64,000 bases of DNA from Treponema brennaborense DSM 12168 (GTDB lineage: Bacteria; Spirochaetota; Spirochaetia; Treponematales; Treponemataceae), in NCBI RefSeq assembly GCF_000212415.1, contig NC_015500.1, positions 930,001 to 994,000 on the forward strand. Direction: 5' to 3'. Position numbers and translations under genes: made by a program. This document shows, in pieces, positions 8,906-17,386 of the stretch. Position 1 is the first letter of the stretch; every line of letters starts with the position of its first letter. A model generated the notes under the pieces. That model had not been told where the DNA came from, searched no databases, and worked only from the letters and a program-made list of their open reading frames with translations.

Positions 8906-11404
8906 ATGAGTGACTATCTTGATATAAATAATGAAGAGCTGCTCAAGGATTTTTTCAGCGAAGCCGAACAGCAGGTTGAAAATCTTGAAAGTAATATTCT
9001 TGTAATCGAAAACGATCCTGCGAATCACGAAGCGATCGACGAAATCTTCCGTGCGGCGCACACGCTGAAAGGCGGGTCCGCGACTGTCGAAATGAACGAA
9101 CTCTCCGGCTTTACCCACGCGGTGGAAGATTTGCTGGACGAAATACGTTCCGACCGCGTAACGGTAACTGAGCCGGTCGTAGACACGCTGCTTTCTTCCA
9201 TCGACGTTATCAAGGCCATGCTCGAAGCCCGTCAGGAAGGGTCCGTATACGACGCGGATGTCGAGCCGATCAAACGGACGCTTAAATCTTTCATACCGGA
9301 AAAAGCGCCGAAGGGCAAAAGTGCTGCCGCCGTAAAACCGGCTCCCGTGCAGGCGGCGTCTCCCGGTGTGCCGGCCTCTTCCGGTGCTCCGCGCCCTGCA
9401 GCCGCCGTTCAAAATCCGGCGTCCGTGCCGCCGCCGTCCGCTTCCGCCGTATCCGGCGGTGCGAGTCTGCCGTCTCCGGCAGCGGGAGTTTCCGAATACG
9501 ATTTGCTCGAGCTGAAACAGGCTTGTCCGGCCGGCCAGAAGTTATGGGGCGTTACGGTTCTGTTCGATGAAGCGAATCCGATGAATTCGGTCGGCGGTAT
9601 TCAAGTATTCGCCGCGCTGAAAGAAAAAGGGATGATTCTTAAAACGATTCCCGATTTCGACGCGCTCTATGAAGACGAATTTTATCCGCAGGTTATCTAT
9701 TTTATCGCGACGGCCGCTTCCGGTGAAGACCTTGAAGACGCTGCGTTCATTTCCGAAGTAACGGATTGTACTGACGCCCAGCTGCTCGATACGGCCGCCC
9801 CCGCCGCTGTCTCCGCACCGGTTCAGCAGGCAAAACCTGCCGCATCCGAAAAACCTGCCGGTGGTACCGCATCTTCGGTGCAGCCGGTATCCGCTTCTCC
9901 GGCAGCGGCTCAGTCCGCCGCGGCGGAAACGCCGCCCGACATTGAAGCGGAAAAGAAATCCGTTGCGCCGGTGAAAAACGATGCCGCAAAGAAATCCGCG
10001 GCGGCGCATTCAAACACAGGCAGCGTATTGCGCGTAGACGCCAAGCGCATCGATTACCTGCTGAATCTGGTCAGTGAAACCGTTATAACGAAAGCTTCGT
10101 TCAATCAGATTGCCATGCAGGTCGGCGACCTTCAAGTGCAGTTTCAGTCTGTCGACGCTGCGTATAAAGAAAAAATTCACGCGATGTTTGAGCAGCTGCC
10201 CCGGTATCTTGAAGAAATCCAAAACGGTGCGCCCGTTAAGGAAATAAAAGCCGCCATTAACGAAGAATTCGGAAGCATCATTTCGTTCTTTGATCCGTTT
10301 GAAGCGGATTTTAAGGGAATCGCGGCGAAATTTCGCTCTTCCACGCAGAATCTGGGCCGTATTGCCGGTGAACTGCAGGAAGGCGTCATGAAGATCCGCA
10401 TGGTTCCCATCAGCCAGATTTTTTCCCGGTTTCCGCGCGTGGTGCGCGATTTGTCGCGCGATCTCGATAAGAAAATCAATCTCGTGATTGAAGGTGAAGA
10501 AACGGAACTCGATAAATCGGTTATAGAAGATCTGCTCGATCCGATCATGCACTGCGTACGCAATTCGCTCGACCACGGTATTGAAAAACCCGAAGCCCGC
10601 ATCGCCGCCGGAAAACCGGAAGAAGGCACGCTGCTGCTGAAAGCGAGCAACGAGGGAAACCTGATTGTCATAGACGTGATCGACGACGGCGGCGGTATAG
10701 ACGTCGCGCGCGTCCGTCAAAAAGCGATCGAGCGCGGTCTGATCCATCCCAATAAATTGCTGACCGATCAGGAAGCGTTTCAGCTCATTTTCGAGCCGGG
10801 ATTTTCCACATCGGGAAAAATCACGAACGTTTCCGGCCGCGGCGTCGGACTCGACGTCGTAAAAACGCAGATTGAAAAACTGAACGGAACGGTCGTCGTT
10901 ACTTCGGAACACGGCACCGGCACCAAGTTCAGCATCAGGCTGCCGCTGACGCTCGCAATCATACAGGGACTGCTTATCAGAGTCGGTCCGGAAGTGTATT
11001 CGATTCCGATTGCGTCCGTTATTGAAAGCCATCGCATCAAGCAGAGTGAAATCAGCACGATCGATAATTACGAAGTGCTGAACGTACGCAACGAAGTTAT
11101 CAGCGTACTCCGGCTCAACCGGCTGTTCAATATCAAACAGAAAGAAGAAAAAGAGTACTGTTTCGTCGTTATCGTCGGAACGGCGGATAAAAAAATAGGT
11201 GTCATGGTCGATTCGCTGATCGGAGAAGAAGACGTCGTTATAAAACCGCTTCGCGATCAGTTTACCAATTCGCCCGGTATTGCAGGAGCTTCCATTTTGG
11301 GAGACGGTTCGGTTTCGCTGATCATCGACGTGAGTCAGCTGCTGGAACTGGGCGTACGGCAGGAAATCACCGCCCGCGAACAGCGGGAAGAGACGACGGT
11401 ATAA
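8906..11404 (+). CDS. cheA: Chemotaxis histidine kinase CheA
   Basis: An 832-residue CheA. P1/HPt is at residues 1-110, with the phosphorylated histidine in FRAAHTLKGGSATVEM. An Ala/Pro-rich linker leads to a P2-like domain (about 195-290, EYDLLELKQACPAG onward), followed by a second linker. The P3 dimerisation domain (about 370-500) carries an extra helical stretch between LLNLVSETVITK and LQEGVMKIRMVPISQIF. The P4 ATPase has N-box HCVRNSLDHGIE, G1 DDGGGID and G2 GRGVGLDVV. P5 is the CheW-like domain. P3 is longer than in E. coli; as I recall, spirochaete F2-type CheA proteins share this and form a domain-swapped P3. It heads a four-gene operon and takes input from chemoreceptors to set flagellar rotation via CheY. 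Confidence 0.95.
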   Translation: MSDYLDINNEELLKDFFSEAEQQVENLESNILVIENDPANHEAIDEIFRAAHTLKGGSATVEMNELSGFTHAVEDLLDEIRSDRVTVTEPVVDTLLSSIDVIKAMLEARQEGSVYDADVEPIKRTLKSFIPEKAPKGKSAAAVKPAPVQAASPGVPASSGAPRPAAAVQNPASVPPPSASAVSGGASLPSPAAGVSEYDLLELKQACPAGQKLWGVTVLFDEANPMNSVGGIQVFAALKEKGMILKTIPDFDALYEDEFYPQVIYFIATAASGEDLEDAAFISEVTDCTDAQLLDTAAPAAVSAPVQQAKPAASEKPAGGTASSVQPVSASPAAAQSAAAETPPDIEAEKKSVAPVKNDAAKKSAAAHSNTGSVLRVDAKRIDYLLNLVSETVITKASFNQIAMQVGDLQVQFQSVDAAYKEKIHAMFEQLPRYLEEIQNGAPVKEIKAAINEEFGSIISFFDPFEADFKGIAAKFRSSTQNLGRIAGELQEGVMKIRMVPISQIFSRFPRVVRDLSRDLDKKINLVIEGEETELDKSVIEDLLDPIMHCVRNSLDHGIEKPEARIAAGKPEEGTLLLKASNEGNLIVIDVIDDGGGIDVARVRQKAIERGLIHPNKLLTDQEAFQLIFEPGFSTSGKITNVSGRGVGLDVVKTQIEKLNGTVVVTSEHGTGTKFSIRLPLTLAIIQGLLIRVGPEVYSIPIASVIESHRIKQSEISTIDNYEVLNVRNEVISVLRLNRLFNIKQKEEKEYCFVVIVGTADKKIGVMVDSLIGEEDVVIKPLRDQFTNSPGIAGASILGDGSVSLIIDVSQLLELGVRQEITAREQREETTV

Positions 11405-11413
11405 GGGGCGCAT

Positions 11414-12844
11414 ATGGAAGCTGTTGTGGAAAATACGGAACTGACGGCCGGTTCGGCGGAAAATACCGCCGACGCGAATAAAGAACGGATCGCCGCCGTC
11501 GATTTCAAAATGGTAACATTTTCGCTCGCGGGAAAAGATTACGCGATCGACATCATGAAAGTAAAGGAAATCGCAAAAGCGGGACATTTTACGTACGTAC
11601 CGAACACGCTGCCGTTCGTACTCGGCGTATACAATCTGCGCGGCGACATCATTCCGATCGTTGATTTGCGGCTCTTCTTCAATATTGAAGTGCCCGAGCG
11701 ATCCAAAGAAGATCTTGAAAACATGTTGATCGTTACCGTCGACGAACAGCCGTTCGGTGTCGTCGTGGACGTAATCGACAAAGTCGTGGGTATTCAGCAA
11801 AGCACTATCCAACCGCCGCATCCGCTGTTCGGCGATATAAATATCAAATATATTTACGGCGTCGTGGAGAGCAACGACCGTCTGTACGTACTGCTCGATA
11901 TCGACCGGATTTTCGGCGTGCGTGGGGTGGCTCATACGGATGAGACGAAGTCCGAAGAGTCGAAATTTGCCGTCGTGCACCCGCATGAGGAACCTGCAGC
12001 CGCAGAGCCGGGTGAAACAAAGGCCGTATCCGCTCCGCCGGCAAAGCAAAGCCGGGCCGCTTCGCCGCAGCCGCAGGCAGTTGCCCCGGCAGCGGTTAAG
12101 GATCCTTTCGAGGCCGATTTTCTGTTCGTAAAAGACAGTCTGCAGAAATTAAAATCGTTTTACGTAAACGACATAAACGAAGCCTGGGTCAAACGGCGCT
12201 TTGCCGAATGGCAAAAAGAACGCGGTGATGCCGTGCAGCTGACGAACGTTCAGGATGCGGAAGCCTTTCTGGCGCCGTTTTATTCAACGGATACCGCTTC
12301 GTTCTGGTCGCGCCAATATGCGGACGCAGTGTATAAAACGCTGCCGGAGAACGGCGCAAAACAGATCGTGGTTTGGAATCCCGGGAGCGGAAAGGGATAT
12401 GAAGCGTATTCGCTTGCCTGTCTGCTTGCCAAACGCTACCCCGAAAGCCGCGTAAAAATCTACGCGCAGGACATTGATCTGCTGAGCGTGTCGAACGCGC
12501 CGCTGCTGACCGTTCCCGCCAAATTTGCGGAAGATTGGTACGCGCCGTACGTGGTGCGATCGGTGTCGGGGGAATACGTATTCTCTGCGGAAATAAAAGA
12601 CACGGTCATGTTTGAATATCACGACTGCATGCACGCGAACACGATGCCGCCCGTCGATATTATCTTCAGCCGCGACGTGGTGTCTTTCCTTGCGCCGGGG
12701 ACGCAGGAAACGTTGTTTGAAGATTTTGATGAAAAACTGAAAGGCAACGGTATCATTATTTTAGGCGAAAATGAAACGCTGGCTAATATGTCCGCATGGT
12801 CTGAAAAGATGGTTGGATCCGTCGTTATATACGGCAAACAATAG
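11414..12844 (+). CDS. cheW: CheW-CheR-like fusion, chemotaxis coupling protein
   Basis: A 476-residue two-part protein. Residues ~30-170 are a CheW domain (FSLAGKDYAIDIMKVKEI, LRGDIIPIVDLRLFF). An Ala/Pro/Glu linker (170-235) leads to a CheR-like methyltransferase domain (235-476). In the latter, WNPGSGKGYEAYSLA replaces the CheR SAM motif W(S/N)AGCSTGEEPYS, and DIIFSRDVVSFL replaces DIIFCRNVLIYF. The altered catalytic region suggests a structural rather than methylating role. Such fusions are, to my knowledge, described in treponemal chemoreceptor arrays. It lies 9 nt after cheA. Confidence 0.88.
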   Translation: MEAVVENTELTAGSAENTADANKERIAAVDFKMVTFSLAGKDYAIDIMKVKEIAKAGHFTYVPNTLPFVLGVYNLRGDIIPIVDLRLFFNIEVPERSKEDLENMLIVTVDEQPFGVVVDVIDKVVGIQQSTIQPPHPLFGDINIKYIYGVVESNDRLYVLLDIDRIFGVRGVAHTDETKSEESKFAVVHPHEEPAAAEPGETKAVSAPPAKQSRAASPQPQAVAPAAVKDPFEADFLFVKDSLQKLKSFYVNDINEAWVKRRFAEWQKERGDAVQLTNVQDAEAFLAPFYSTDTASFWSRQYADAVYKTLPENGAKQIVVWNPGSGKGYEAYSLACLLAKRYPESRVKIYAQDIDLLSVSNAPLLTVPAKFAEDWYAPYVVRSVSGEYVFSAEIKDTVMFEYHDCMHANTMPPVDIIFSRDVVSFLAPGTQETLFEDFDEKLKGNGIIILGENETLANMSAWSEKMVGSVVIYGKQ

Positions 12845-12865
12845 TAAATAGGAAAGGAGAAACGC

Positions 12866-13330
12866 ATGAGAGTCGAATATATCAATCCATTCGTTGAAAC
12901 TGCGTACAGCATTCTCAAAGAAGTTCTCGGCGGAGAAGTAAAGCGCGGAGAATTATATCTTAAATCAACGTCGATGCCCGTTATGGGCGTCGCGGCGCTC
13001 GTCGGTCTCGCGGGCGACGTCGAAGGCCGCGTGCTGTTCGATATGACGTTTGATACCGCGCTGAAAATCGCTTCCCGCATGAATATGGAAGAATTGCCCG
13101 CGTTCGACGAATTGGCAAAAGCGACTATTACCGAACTTGCAAATCTTATCACTGCTCAGGCAGTTACCAAACTGCACGAGCTCGGTTTTAAATTTGACCT
13201 GACCCCGCCGGCGCTTTTTACCGGTGAAAAAATGGAGATTTCCGATCACGAAGTCGAAGCACTGATTGTTCCGATGATCACCGAACAGGGAAAGGTTGAA
13301 GTTAACGTTGCAATCCGGGAACGGATGTAA
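12866..13330 (+). CDS. cheX: CheX, CheY-P phosphatase
   Basis: A 154-residue CheX-family protein that would dephosphorylate CheY-P and so terminate the chemotaxis signal; spirochaetes use CheX instead of CheZ. The family signature E-x-x-N is present as ELAN in ATITELANLITAQA (about residues 88-102), which supplies the Glu and Asn that act on the aspartyl phosphate. AAAGGAG precedes the ATG by 6 nt. It is third gene of the che operon, 21 nt after cheW. Confidence 0.93.
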   Translation: MRVEYINPFVETAYSILKEVLGGEVKRGELYLKSTSMPVMGVAALVGLAGDVEGRVLFDMTFDTALKIASRMNMEELPAFDELAKATITELANLITAQAVTKLHELGFKFDLTPPALFTGEKMEISDHEVEALIVPMITEQGKVEVNVAIRERM

Positions 13331-13347
13331 AGAAGTGGAGTTGTACT

Positions 13348-13782
13348 ATGAAAACAAAACAGGATTTTCCTTCAATTAACGAACGCCCGCCGGAAGGGAT
13401 CAGAGTCGACGGAACTAAAATCAAGGTTCTCGTCGTGGACGATTCCATGTTCGTTGCAAAACAGTTGGGCCAGATCCTTTCAAGCGAAGGATATGACGTA
13501 GTAGCGACCGCGGCGGACGGCAAAGAGGGCGTCGACAAGTATAAGGAATTATATCCGAACGTCGACATCGTTACGATGGATATAACGATGCCCCGTATGG
13601 ACGGTATTACGGCGCTCGAGCAGATTATGGCGTTCGATAAAAACGCACGCGTTATTATGGTCAGTGCACTCGGAAAAGAAGAGCTGGTCAAGAAATCGCT
13701 CATGCTCGGTGCAAAGAATTATATCGTCAAGCCGCTCGACCGCAAAAAGGTTCTTGAACGGATCAGCGCCGCGATAAAATAG
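13348..13782 (+). CDS. cheY: Chemotaxis response regulator CheY
   Basis: A 144-residue single receiver domain with a ~25-residue N-terminal extension. The acid pair is in VDDSMFVAKQL, the phospho-acceptor Asp in VDIVTMDITMPRMDG, the switch Ser in VMVSALGKEE, and the conserved Lys in NYIVKPLDR. It would be phosphorylated by CheA, dephosphorylated by CheX, and bind the flagellar switch. It lies 17 nt after cheX and ends the operon. Its stop is one base away from the stop of the convergent gene, with no terminator between. Confidence 0.94.
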   Translation: MKTKQDFPSINERPPEGIRVDGTKIKVLVVDDSMFVAKQLGQILSSEGYDVVATAADGKEGVDKYKELYPNVDIVTMDITMPRMDGITALEQIMAFDKNARVIMVSALGKEELVKKSLMLGAKNYIVKPLDRKKVLERISAAIK

Positions 13783-13783
13783 T

Positions 13784-14485
13784 CTATTCCGCAACGAGCA
13801 GACTGTAATAGCCTTTGCGTACTTTGACGACTTTTCTGGGGGATTTATGCGAATCGTGCAGTAAATCCCTCAGAGAATGAATATATGTGTAGAGCGTTTT
13901 AATATGTCCCTCCGAATGTTCCTGCCACAAATATGTTTCCATTTGCCGCAGGGAAACGACTTCGTTTCTGTTTTTATACAATAATTCCAATACAACTACC
14001 GCGGATTTGCAAATGGTGTGCGGATATCCTTTGTCCAGAAAATAAACGGGGAACGGTTCCCTCCGCTTCGTATAGTTCGCTTCGATTGCCGGATAGCTGA
14101 TCGGTGCAGGGGAATCGAACGGTTTTTGTTCCGCGCCGGCGGCAATCCGCAAAAAATGCTGCATTTCGGGCGTGTTGTGCGACTGAAAATACTGCGACAG
14201 CTGATCCTGCCACGCTTCGTAGACGGAACCGGCGGGCAGCGTGTCCTGATTGAAATAGAACAGTACCAAATCCTGCCGCCGTGCCGTAATATGGGTTACG
14301 ACGTTAAAATGTTTGTGGTCTATCATTTGATAGTCGGCGAATATGACGTTGATCTCTTCCTGTTTGAATAACTGGTGCAGTGCGTTGAATTCGCTTACTT
14401 CCCAATTGGCAAAACCCGCCGCAGAAAGCGATTGTCTGTATGCCGAACAGAGCTCCGAATGCGGCGCTAAAAATACTGTGTTCAT
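13784..14485 (-). CDS. Atypical response regulator with winged-helix DNA-binding domain
   Basis: A 233-residue protein. The C-terminal ~95 residues (ICKSAVVVLELL, LRQMETYLW, IKTLYTYIHSLRDLL, VVKVRKGYY) form an OmpR/PhoB-type winged helix. The N-terminal ~110 residues look like a degenerate receiver: the acidic pair after beta-1 is replaced (VFLAPHSEL), the Asp after beta-3 may survive (VIFADYQM), and there is no Lys-Pro motif at the end. It is therefore probably phosphorylation-independent or controlled by another signal. GGAG 5 nt before the ATG supports the start. It converges tail to tail with cheY, so it could regulate motility genes, but that is inference. Confidence 0.75.
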   Translation of the reverse strand: MNTVFLAPHSELCSAYRQSLSAAGFANWEVSEFNALHQLFKQEEINVIFADYQMIDHKHFNVVTHITARRQDLVLFYFNQDTLPAGSVYEAWQDQLSQYFQSHNTPEMQHFLRIAAGAEQKPFDSPAPISYPAIEANYTKRREPFPVYFLDKGYPHTICKSAVVVLELLYKNRNEVVSLRQMETYLWQEHSEGHIKTLYTYIHSLRDLLHDSHKSPRKVVKVRKGYYSLLVAE

Positions 14486-14534
14486 ATACGCTCCGTAAAA
14501 AAGAACGATATTCGTTTTTTTGCCCGTTTATCTA

Positions 14535-14563
14535 TTGACCAAATGTACGGTTTATTATAATAT
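14535..14563 (+). promoter_or_regulatory. tRNA-Val promoter
   Basis: TTGACC (14535-14540) is followed by TATAATAT. Read as TAATAT (14558-14563) the spacer is 17 nt; read as TATAAT (14556-14561) it is 15. The tRNA-Asn promoter has the same arrangement. Confidence 0.7.
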
Positions 14564-14591
14564 AGAAAAACAACGGTATCTGCCGTTATTC

Positions 14592-14665
14592 GGGCGATTA
14601 GCTCAGATGGTTAGAGTACAAGCATGACACGCTTGGGGTCACTGGTTCGATTCCAGTATCGCCCA
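14592..14665 (+). tRNA. tRNA-Val (anticodon GAC)
   Basis: A 74-nt cloverleaf: acceptor GGGCGAT pairs with ATCGCCC, the D arm begins GCTCAG, the anticodon stem CAAGC/GCTTG closes the loop ATGACAC (anticodon GAC), and the T arm is ACTGG-TTCGATT-CCAGT. The discriminator base is A and the CCA end is not encoded. Confidence 0.95.
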
Positions 14666-14670
14666 GAGAA

Positions 14671-14707
14671 ACTGTTCGGAAACTCCGGTTTTCGGACAGT
14701 TTTTTTA
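14671..14707 (+). terminator. Rho-independent terminator of tRNA-Val
   Basis: The 12-bp stem ACTGTTCGGAAA / TTTTCGGACAGT (one G-U pair, loop CTCCGG) is followed by seven T. Confidence 0.85.
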
Positions 14708-14803
14708 TGCAAAGGTGTGTAAGACGGCACTTTTTTAATATCGGCGGTATGCGGCCGGAAAATGAGCGTTTTCCGTTTTCAGTGTGCCGCCGTGCAGGGT
14801 AAA

Positions 14804-14841
14804 TAAAAAAAGCGGCGGAACCGATCGTTCGCCGCTTTTTT
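14804..14841. terminator. Bidirectional terminator between tRNA-Val and efp
   Basis: An A-run, GCGGCG stem, loop and CGCCGC stem then T-run gives an intrinsic terminator on both strands. It mainly serves efp, whose stop lies 13 nt away on the minus strand. Confidence 0.85.
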
Positions 14842-14854
14842 GTGAAACCGGAAC

Positions 14855-15418
14855 TTAGCCGTTTACGCGTTCAACGTATTCGTTCGTTTCCGTGTTTACC
14901 AATATTTTTTCATCCTGCTTGATGAACAGGGGAACGCGAACCGTCAGCCCGGTTTCCGTAACGATCGGTTTCGTTGCGCCTGAAACGGTGTCTCCGCGGA
15001 CGTAGTTTTCACTTTGTTCAACTGAAAATACCATTTTCTGCGGAATCTTTACGTCGATCGGATTTTCTTCCCAAATAACGATCGGATATTCTTCGCCTTC
15101 TTTCAGGTAGTATTTCAGATTTTCATTCAGCGATTCGGGAACGTGGACCGTTTCAAAAGTCGCCGAATCCATGAATACGTAATTTTCACCGTCGCTATAC
15201 TGGTATTGGCAGGTGCGCGTGTCGATTTCCGCGTCTTCAACCGTATCGGGCGTTTTTATGGTCTGCGTCAGGACCGAACCGTCTTTGAGATTCTTCATTT
15301 TAACGCGGGCAAAAGCTGTTCCTTTTCCGGGATTGACGAATTCGCGTTCTACAACGAGATACGGCGCGTTTTTAATAAGCAAAACCGTACCTTTACCGAT
15401 ATCTCCACCTCTAATCAT
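14855..15418 (-). CDS. efp: Elongation factor P
   Basis: A 187-residue EF-P, the three-domain tRNA-shaped factor that rescues ribosomes stalled at proline stretches. The KOW-like domain I carries the modification loop NPGKGTAF with Lys32, the site lysylated by EpmA in the bacterial pathway. The C-terminal domain ends with the usual family block VPLFIKQDEKILVNTETNEY. GAGGAAA precedes the ATG. The putative modifying enzyme EpmA is the next gene upstream on the same strand, which supports post-translational beta-lysylation. EpmB (lysine 2,3-aminomutase) is not in the window. Confidence 0.95.
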   Translation of the reverse strand: MIRGGDIGKGTVLLIKNAPYLVVEREFVNPGKGTAFARVKMKNLKDGSVLTQTIKTPDTVEDAEIDTRTCQYQYSDGENYVFMDSATFETVHVPESLNENLKYYLKEGEEYPIVIWEENPIDVKIPQKMVFSVEQSENYVRGDTVSGATKPIVTETGLTVRVPLFIKQDEKILVNTETNEYVERVNG

Positions 15419-15490
15419 GTGCGTTTCCTCACTATATAAAACAAAATCTGTAAGCGTTGCAAATAGTATACCGAAATCCGCCGTTTATGC

Positions 15491-16549
15491 CTAGTGCCGT
15501 ACCTGTTCCAGCGGAAAGGGGAGCACGGAATCTATGGATGAACATCCCGCAAGCAGTGCGATAAGCCTGTCCACGCCGAGCGCACTGCCGCTGCATGCGG
15601 GGAATTTCCGGAATATTTTCCAGTAGTCGGGATCGATTGCATGGGGTACGCGGGCCGTGTTTTGCTTCAGTTTTCCTTCCGTTTCAAAATAGGCTTTGAC
15701 TTTATCGGGATCGGTTTCTTCGGTATAGCAGTTCGCCAGTTCAATTCCCTGCGCATACAGTTCCCAGCGCTCTTTCCATAACGGCGTCCGTCCGGAATCT
15801 TGTTCCGACGGCGAGCCGTGCACGGCGTCGGTTACGTCTTTTGCCAGACACGGCACTTTGGCCGGGTAATCCGTTAAAAATACCGGTTTTTCCCGCGGAA
15901 GCGCCGGTTCCACGCACTGGACCAATAGCAGTTCGTACAGGTCGTCCCACGGCCACTCGCGGAACGGATGTTCGGCGGGTTCGGCGATGCCGAGTTTTGC
16001 CGCCCGATCGGCAAGGTCTGCCGCTTCCGGACAGTCGGACAGACGGAAGCCGGCGTATGCTTTAAACGCGTCGTCCATCGTGAGTCTGATGAACGGCGGG
16101 CGGAGCGGTGAATACGGATCCCGTACGGTTCCGTCCGCGGCAGCCGGCTCCGGCGCGGGCAGCAGCGCGGTGAACAGGTCTTCGGTAACAGCCGCGGATA
16201 CGGCGTAATCGGCGTTCATCGTGTAATATTCGAGCATCGTGAATTCGGGACTGTGGATGCGGCCGGTCGATTCGACGTTTCGGTAACATTTTGAAAGCTG
16301 AAAAACGGAAACGGCGTGTCGGGCAATGATTTTTTTCATATAAATTTCCGGCGACGGCACCAAATACAGCGGCTGCGTGCCGCCGCTCCAAGGTTCGATG
16401 TAATCGGTGCGAAACACTTCAAGGCACGTTTCCGGTATCAGATCTCGGCTCAGCGCCGGCGTGTCGAGTTCCAGATATCCCCGCTCTATAAAAAACGTCC
16501 TGATTTTTTGCATGATCCGCGCGCGGAATTGCAGCATCTCTAAATCCAT
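15491..16549 (-). CDS. epmA: EF-P--(R)-beta-lysine ligase EpmA (GenX/PoxA)
   Basis: A 352-residue class II lysyl-tRNA-synthetase paralogue without the N-terminal anticodon-binding domain. It starts directly with the catalytic core: motif 2 region FQLSKCYRNVESTGRIHSPEF, then LTYP-type core, the GIELANCYTE substrate loop, and motif 3 SGSALGVDRLIALLAG. The Ala in motif 3, where LysRS has Gly, is characteristic of EpmA. It would attach beta-lysine to EF-P Lys32. It is 72 nt upstream of efp. TATACT at 16558-16563 ends 8 nt from the ATG, with no ribosome site, so the mRNA is probably leaderless. Confidence 0.92.
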   Translation of the reverse strand: MDLEMLQFRARIMQKIRTFFIERGYLELDTPALSRDLIPETCLEVFRTDYIEPWSGGTQPLYLVPSPEIYMKKIIARHAVSVFQLSKCYRNVESTGRIHSPEFTMLEYYTMNADYAVSAAVTEDLFTALLPAPEPAAADGTVRDPYSPLRPPFIRLTMDDAFKAYAGFRLSDCPEAADLADRAAKLGIAEPAEHPFREWPWDDLYELLLVQCVEPALPREKPVFLTDYPAKVPCLAKDVTDAVHGSPSEQDSGRTPLWKERWELYAQGIELANCYTEETDPDKVKAYFETEGKLKQNTARVPHAIDPDYWKIFRKFPACSGSALGVDRLIALLAGCSSIDSVLPFPLEQVRH

Positions 16550-16600
16550 ATGCCGCGAGTATAGCGAAAATCGCGTTTCTGTGCTATAGTAGCGGTCGAG
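16550..16600. promoter_or_regulatory. Divergent promoter region epmA / ttcA-like gene
   Basis: In only 59 nt between two divergent starts there are two facing -10 boxes: TATACT on the minus strand (16558-16563) and TATAGT on the plus strand near 16584. The plus-strand gene has a GAGGA ribosome site, whereas the minus-strand one has none. Confidence 0.45.
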
Positions 16601-16608
16601 GATGCACG

Positions 16609-17316
16609 ATGCCCCAGCCCAAATTGTTCAGGATTATCGATAAAGCGGTGTTTGAATACCGTATGATAGAAGACGGCGACCGGATTCTGATCGGCGCCAG
16701 CGGCGGAAAAGATTCCACCGCGTTGGTCGAGTATTTTGCAGCGCGCAAAAAGCAGGGGCGGGACCGATTCGATTTTACGGCGCTGCACGTGTCGACCGAA
16801 ATAGCTCCCGCGTTCGACCGCCGGCTGCTCGAACTGTTCGCGCAATGGAACGTGTTTCCTGAAACGGTGAACGTCGGCGTACTGGAGCGGCTGAAACCGG
16901 GGCGCCGCATGAATTGCTGGTGGTGTTCCACGCAGCGCCGAACCGAATTGAACGCGTACGCGATCGCGCACGGATACAATAAAATCGCGCTCGGCCACCA
17001 TATGGACGATATTCTTGAAACGCTGCTGATGAACGCTCTGGGTAAAGGAGAACTTTCCACGATGCCGCCGCGGCTTCAGTATGAAAAATATCCGGTTACC
17101 GTCGTACGCCCGCTGTGTTTTTCCGACGTGGATACGATCGTCGCTCACGCGGCGGAGCGCGGGTACATTTCGGCAACGTGCACCTGCTCGTATCAGGATA
17201 ATTCCGGCAGAAAATCAGCGCGCGCCCGGCTTGCACAGCTTACCGGCGGATCTTACGCTGAGAAACGCCGGCTTTTTGAATCGCTGCGAAATATCAAGCG
17301 TGAATATTTACCCTGA
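16609..17316 (+). CDS. TtcA-like tRNA thiolation protein (PP-loop ATPase)
   Basis: A 235-residue N-type PP-loop protein. The PP-loop is GASGGKDSTAL near residue 31, and a Cys-x-x-Cys pair (NCWWCSTQRR, about residue 105) follows, then LGHHMDDILETLLMN, all as in TtcA, which makes 2-thiocytidine at tRNA position 32 using an Fe-S cluster. A third Cys candidate lies in SATCTCSYQ. It is shorter than E. coli TtcA (about 310 residues), so an equivalent TtcA-family thiolase is possible. GAGGA 6 nt before the ATG supports the start. Confidence 0.8.
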   Translation: MPQPKLFRIIDKAVFEYRMIEDGDRILIGASGGKDSTALVEYFAARKKQGRDRFDFTALHVSTEIAPAFDRRLLELFAQWNVFPETVNVGVLERLKPGRRMNCWWCSTQRRTELNAYAIAHGYNKIALGHHMDDILETLLMNALGKGELSTMPPRLQYEKYPVTVVRPLCFSDVDTIVAHAAERGYISATCTCSYQDNSGRKSARARLAQLTGGSYAEKRRLFESLRNIKREYLP

Positions 17317-17386
17317 AAACCTGAGTAAAGTGTGGATTTTTTGATTCACGCGTGTTATAGTAATAGATATATTTTGGAGGTATCTA

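Noticed and set aside
10010-12049. A 679-codon minus-strand open frame across cheA and cheW
   Set aside because: It is antisense to genes with clear domains, and its sequence has no recognisable fold.
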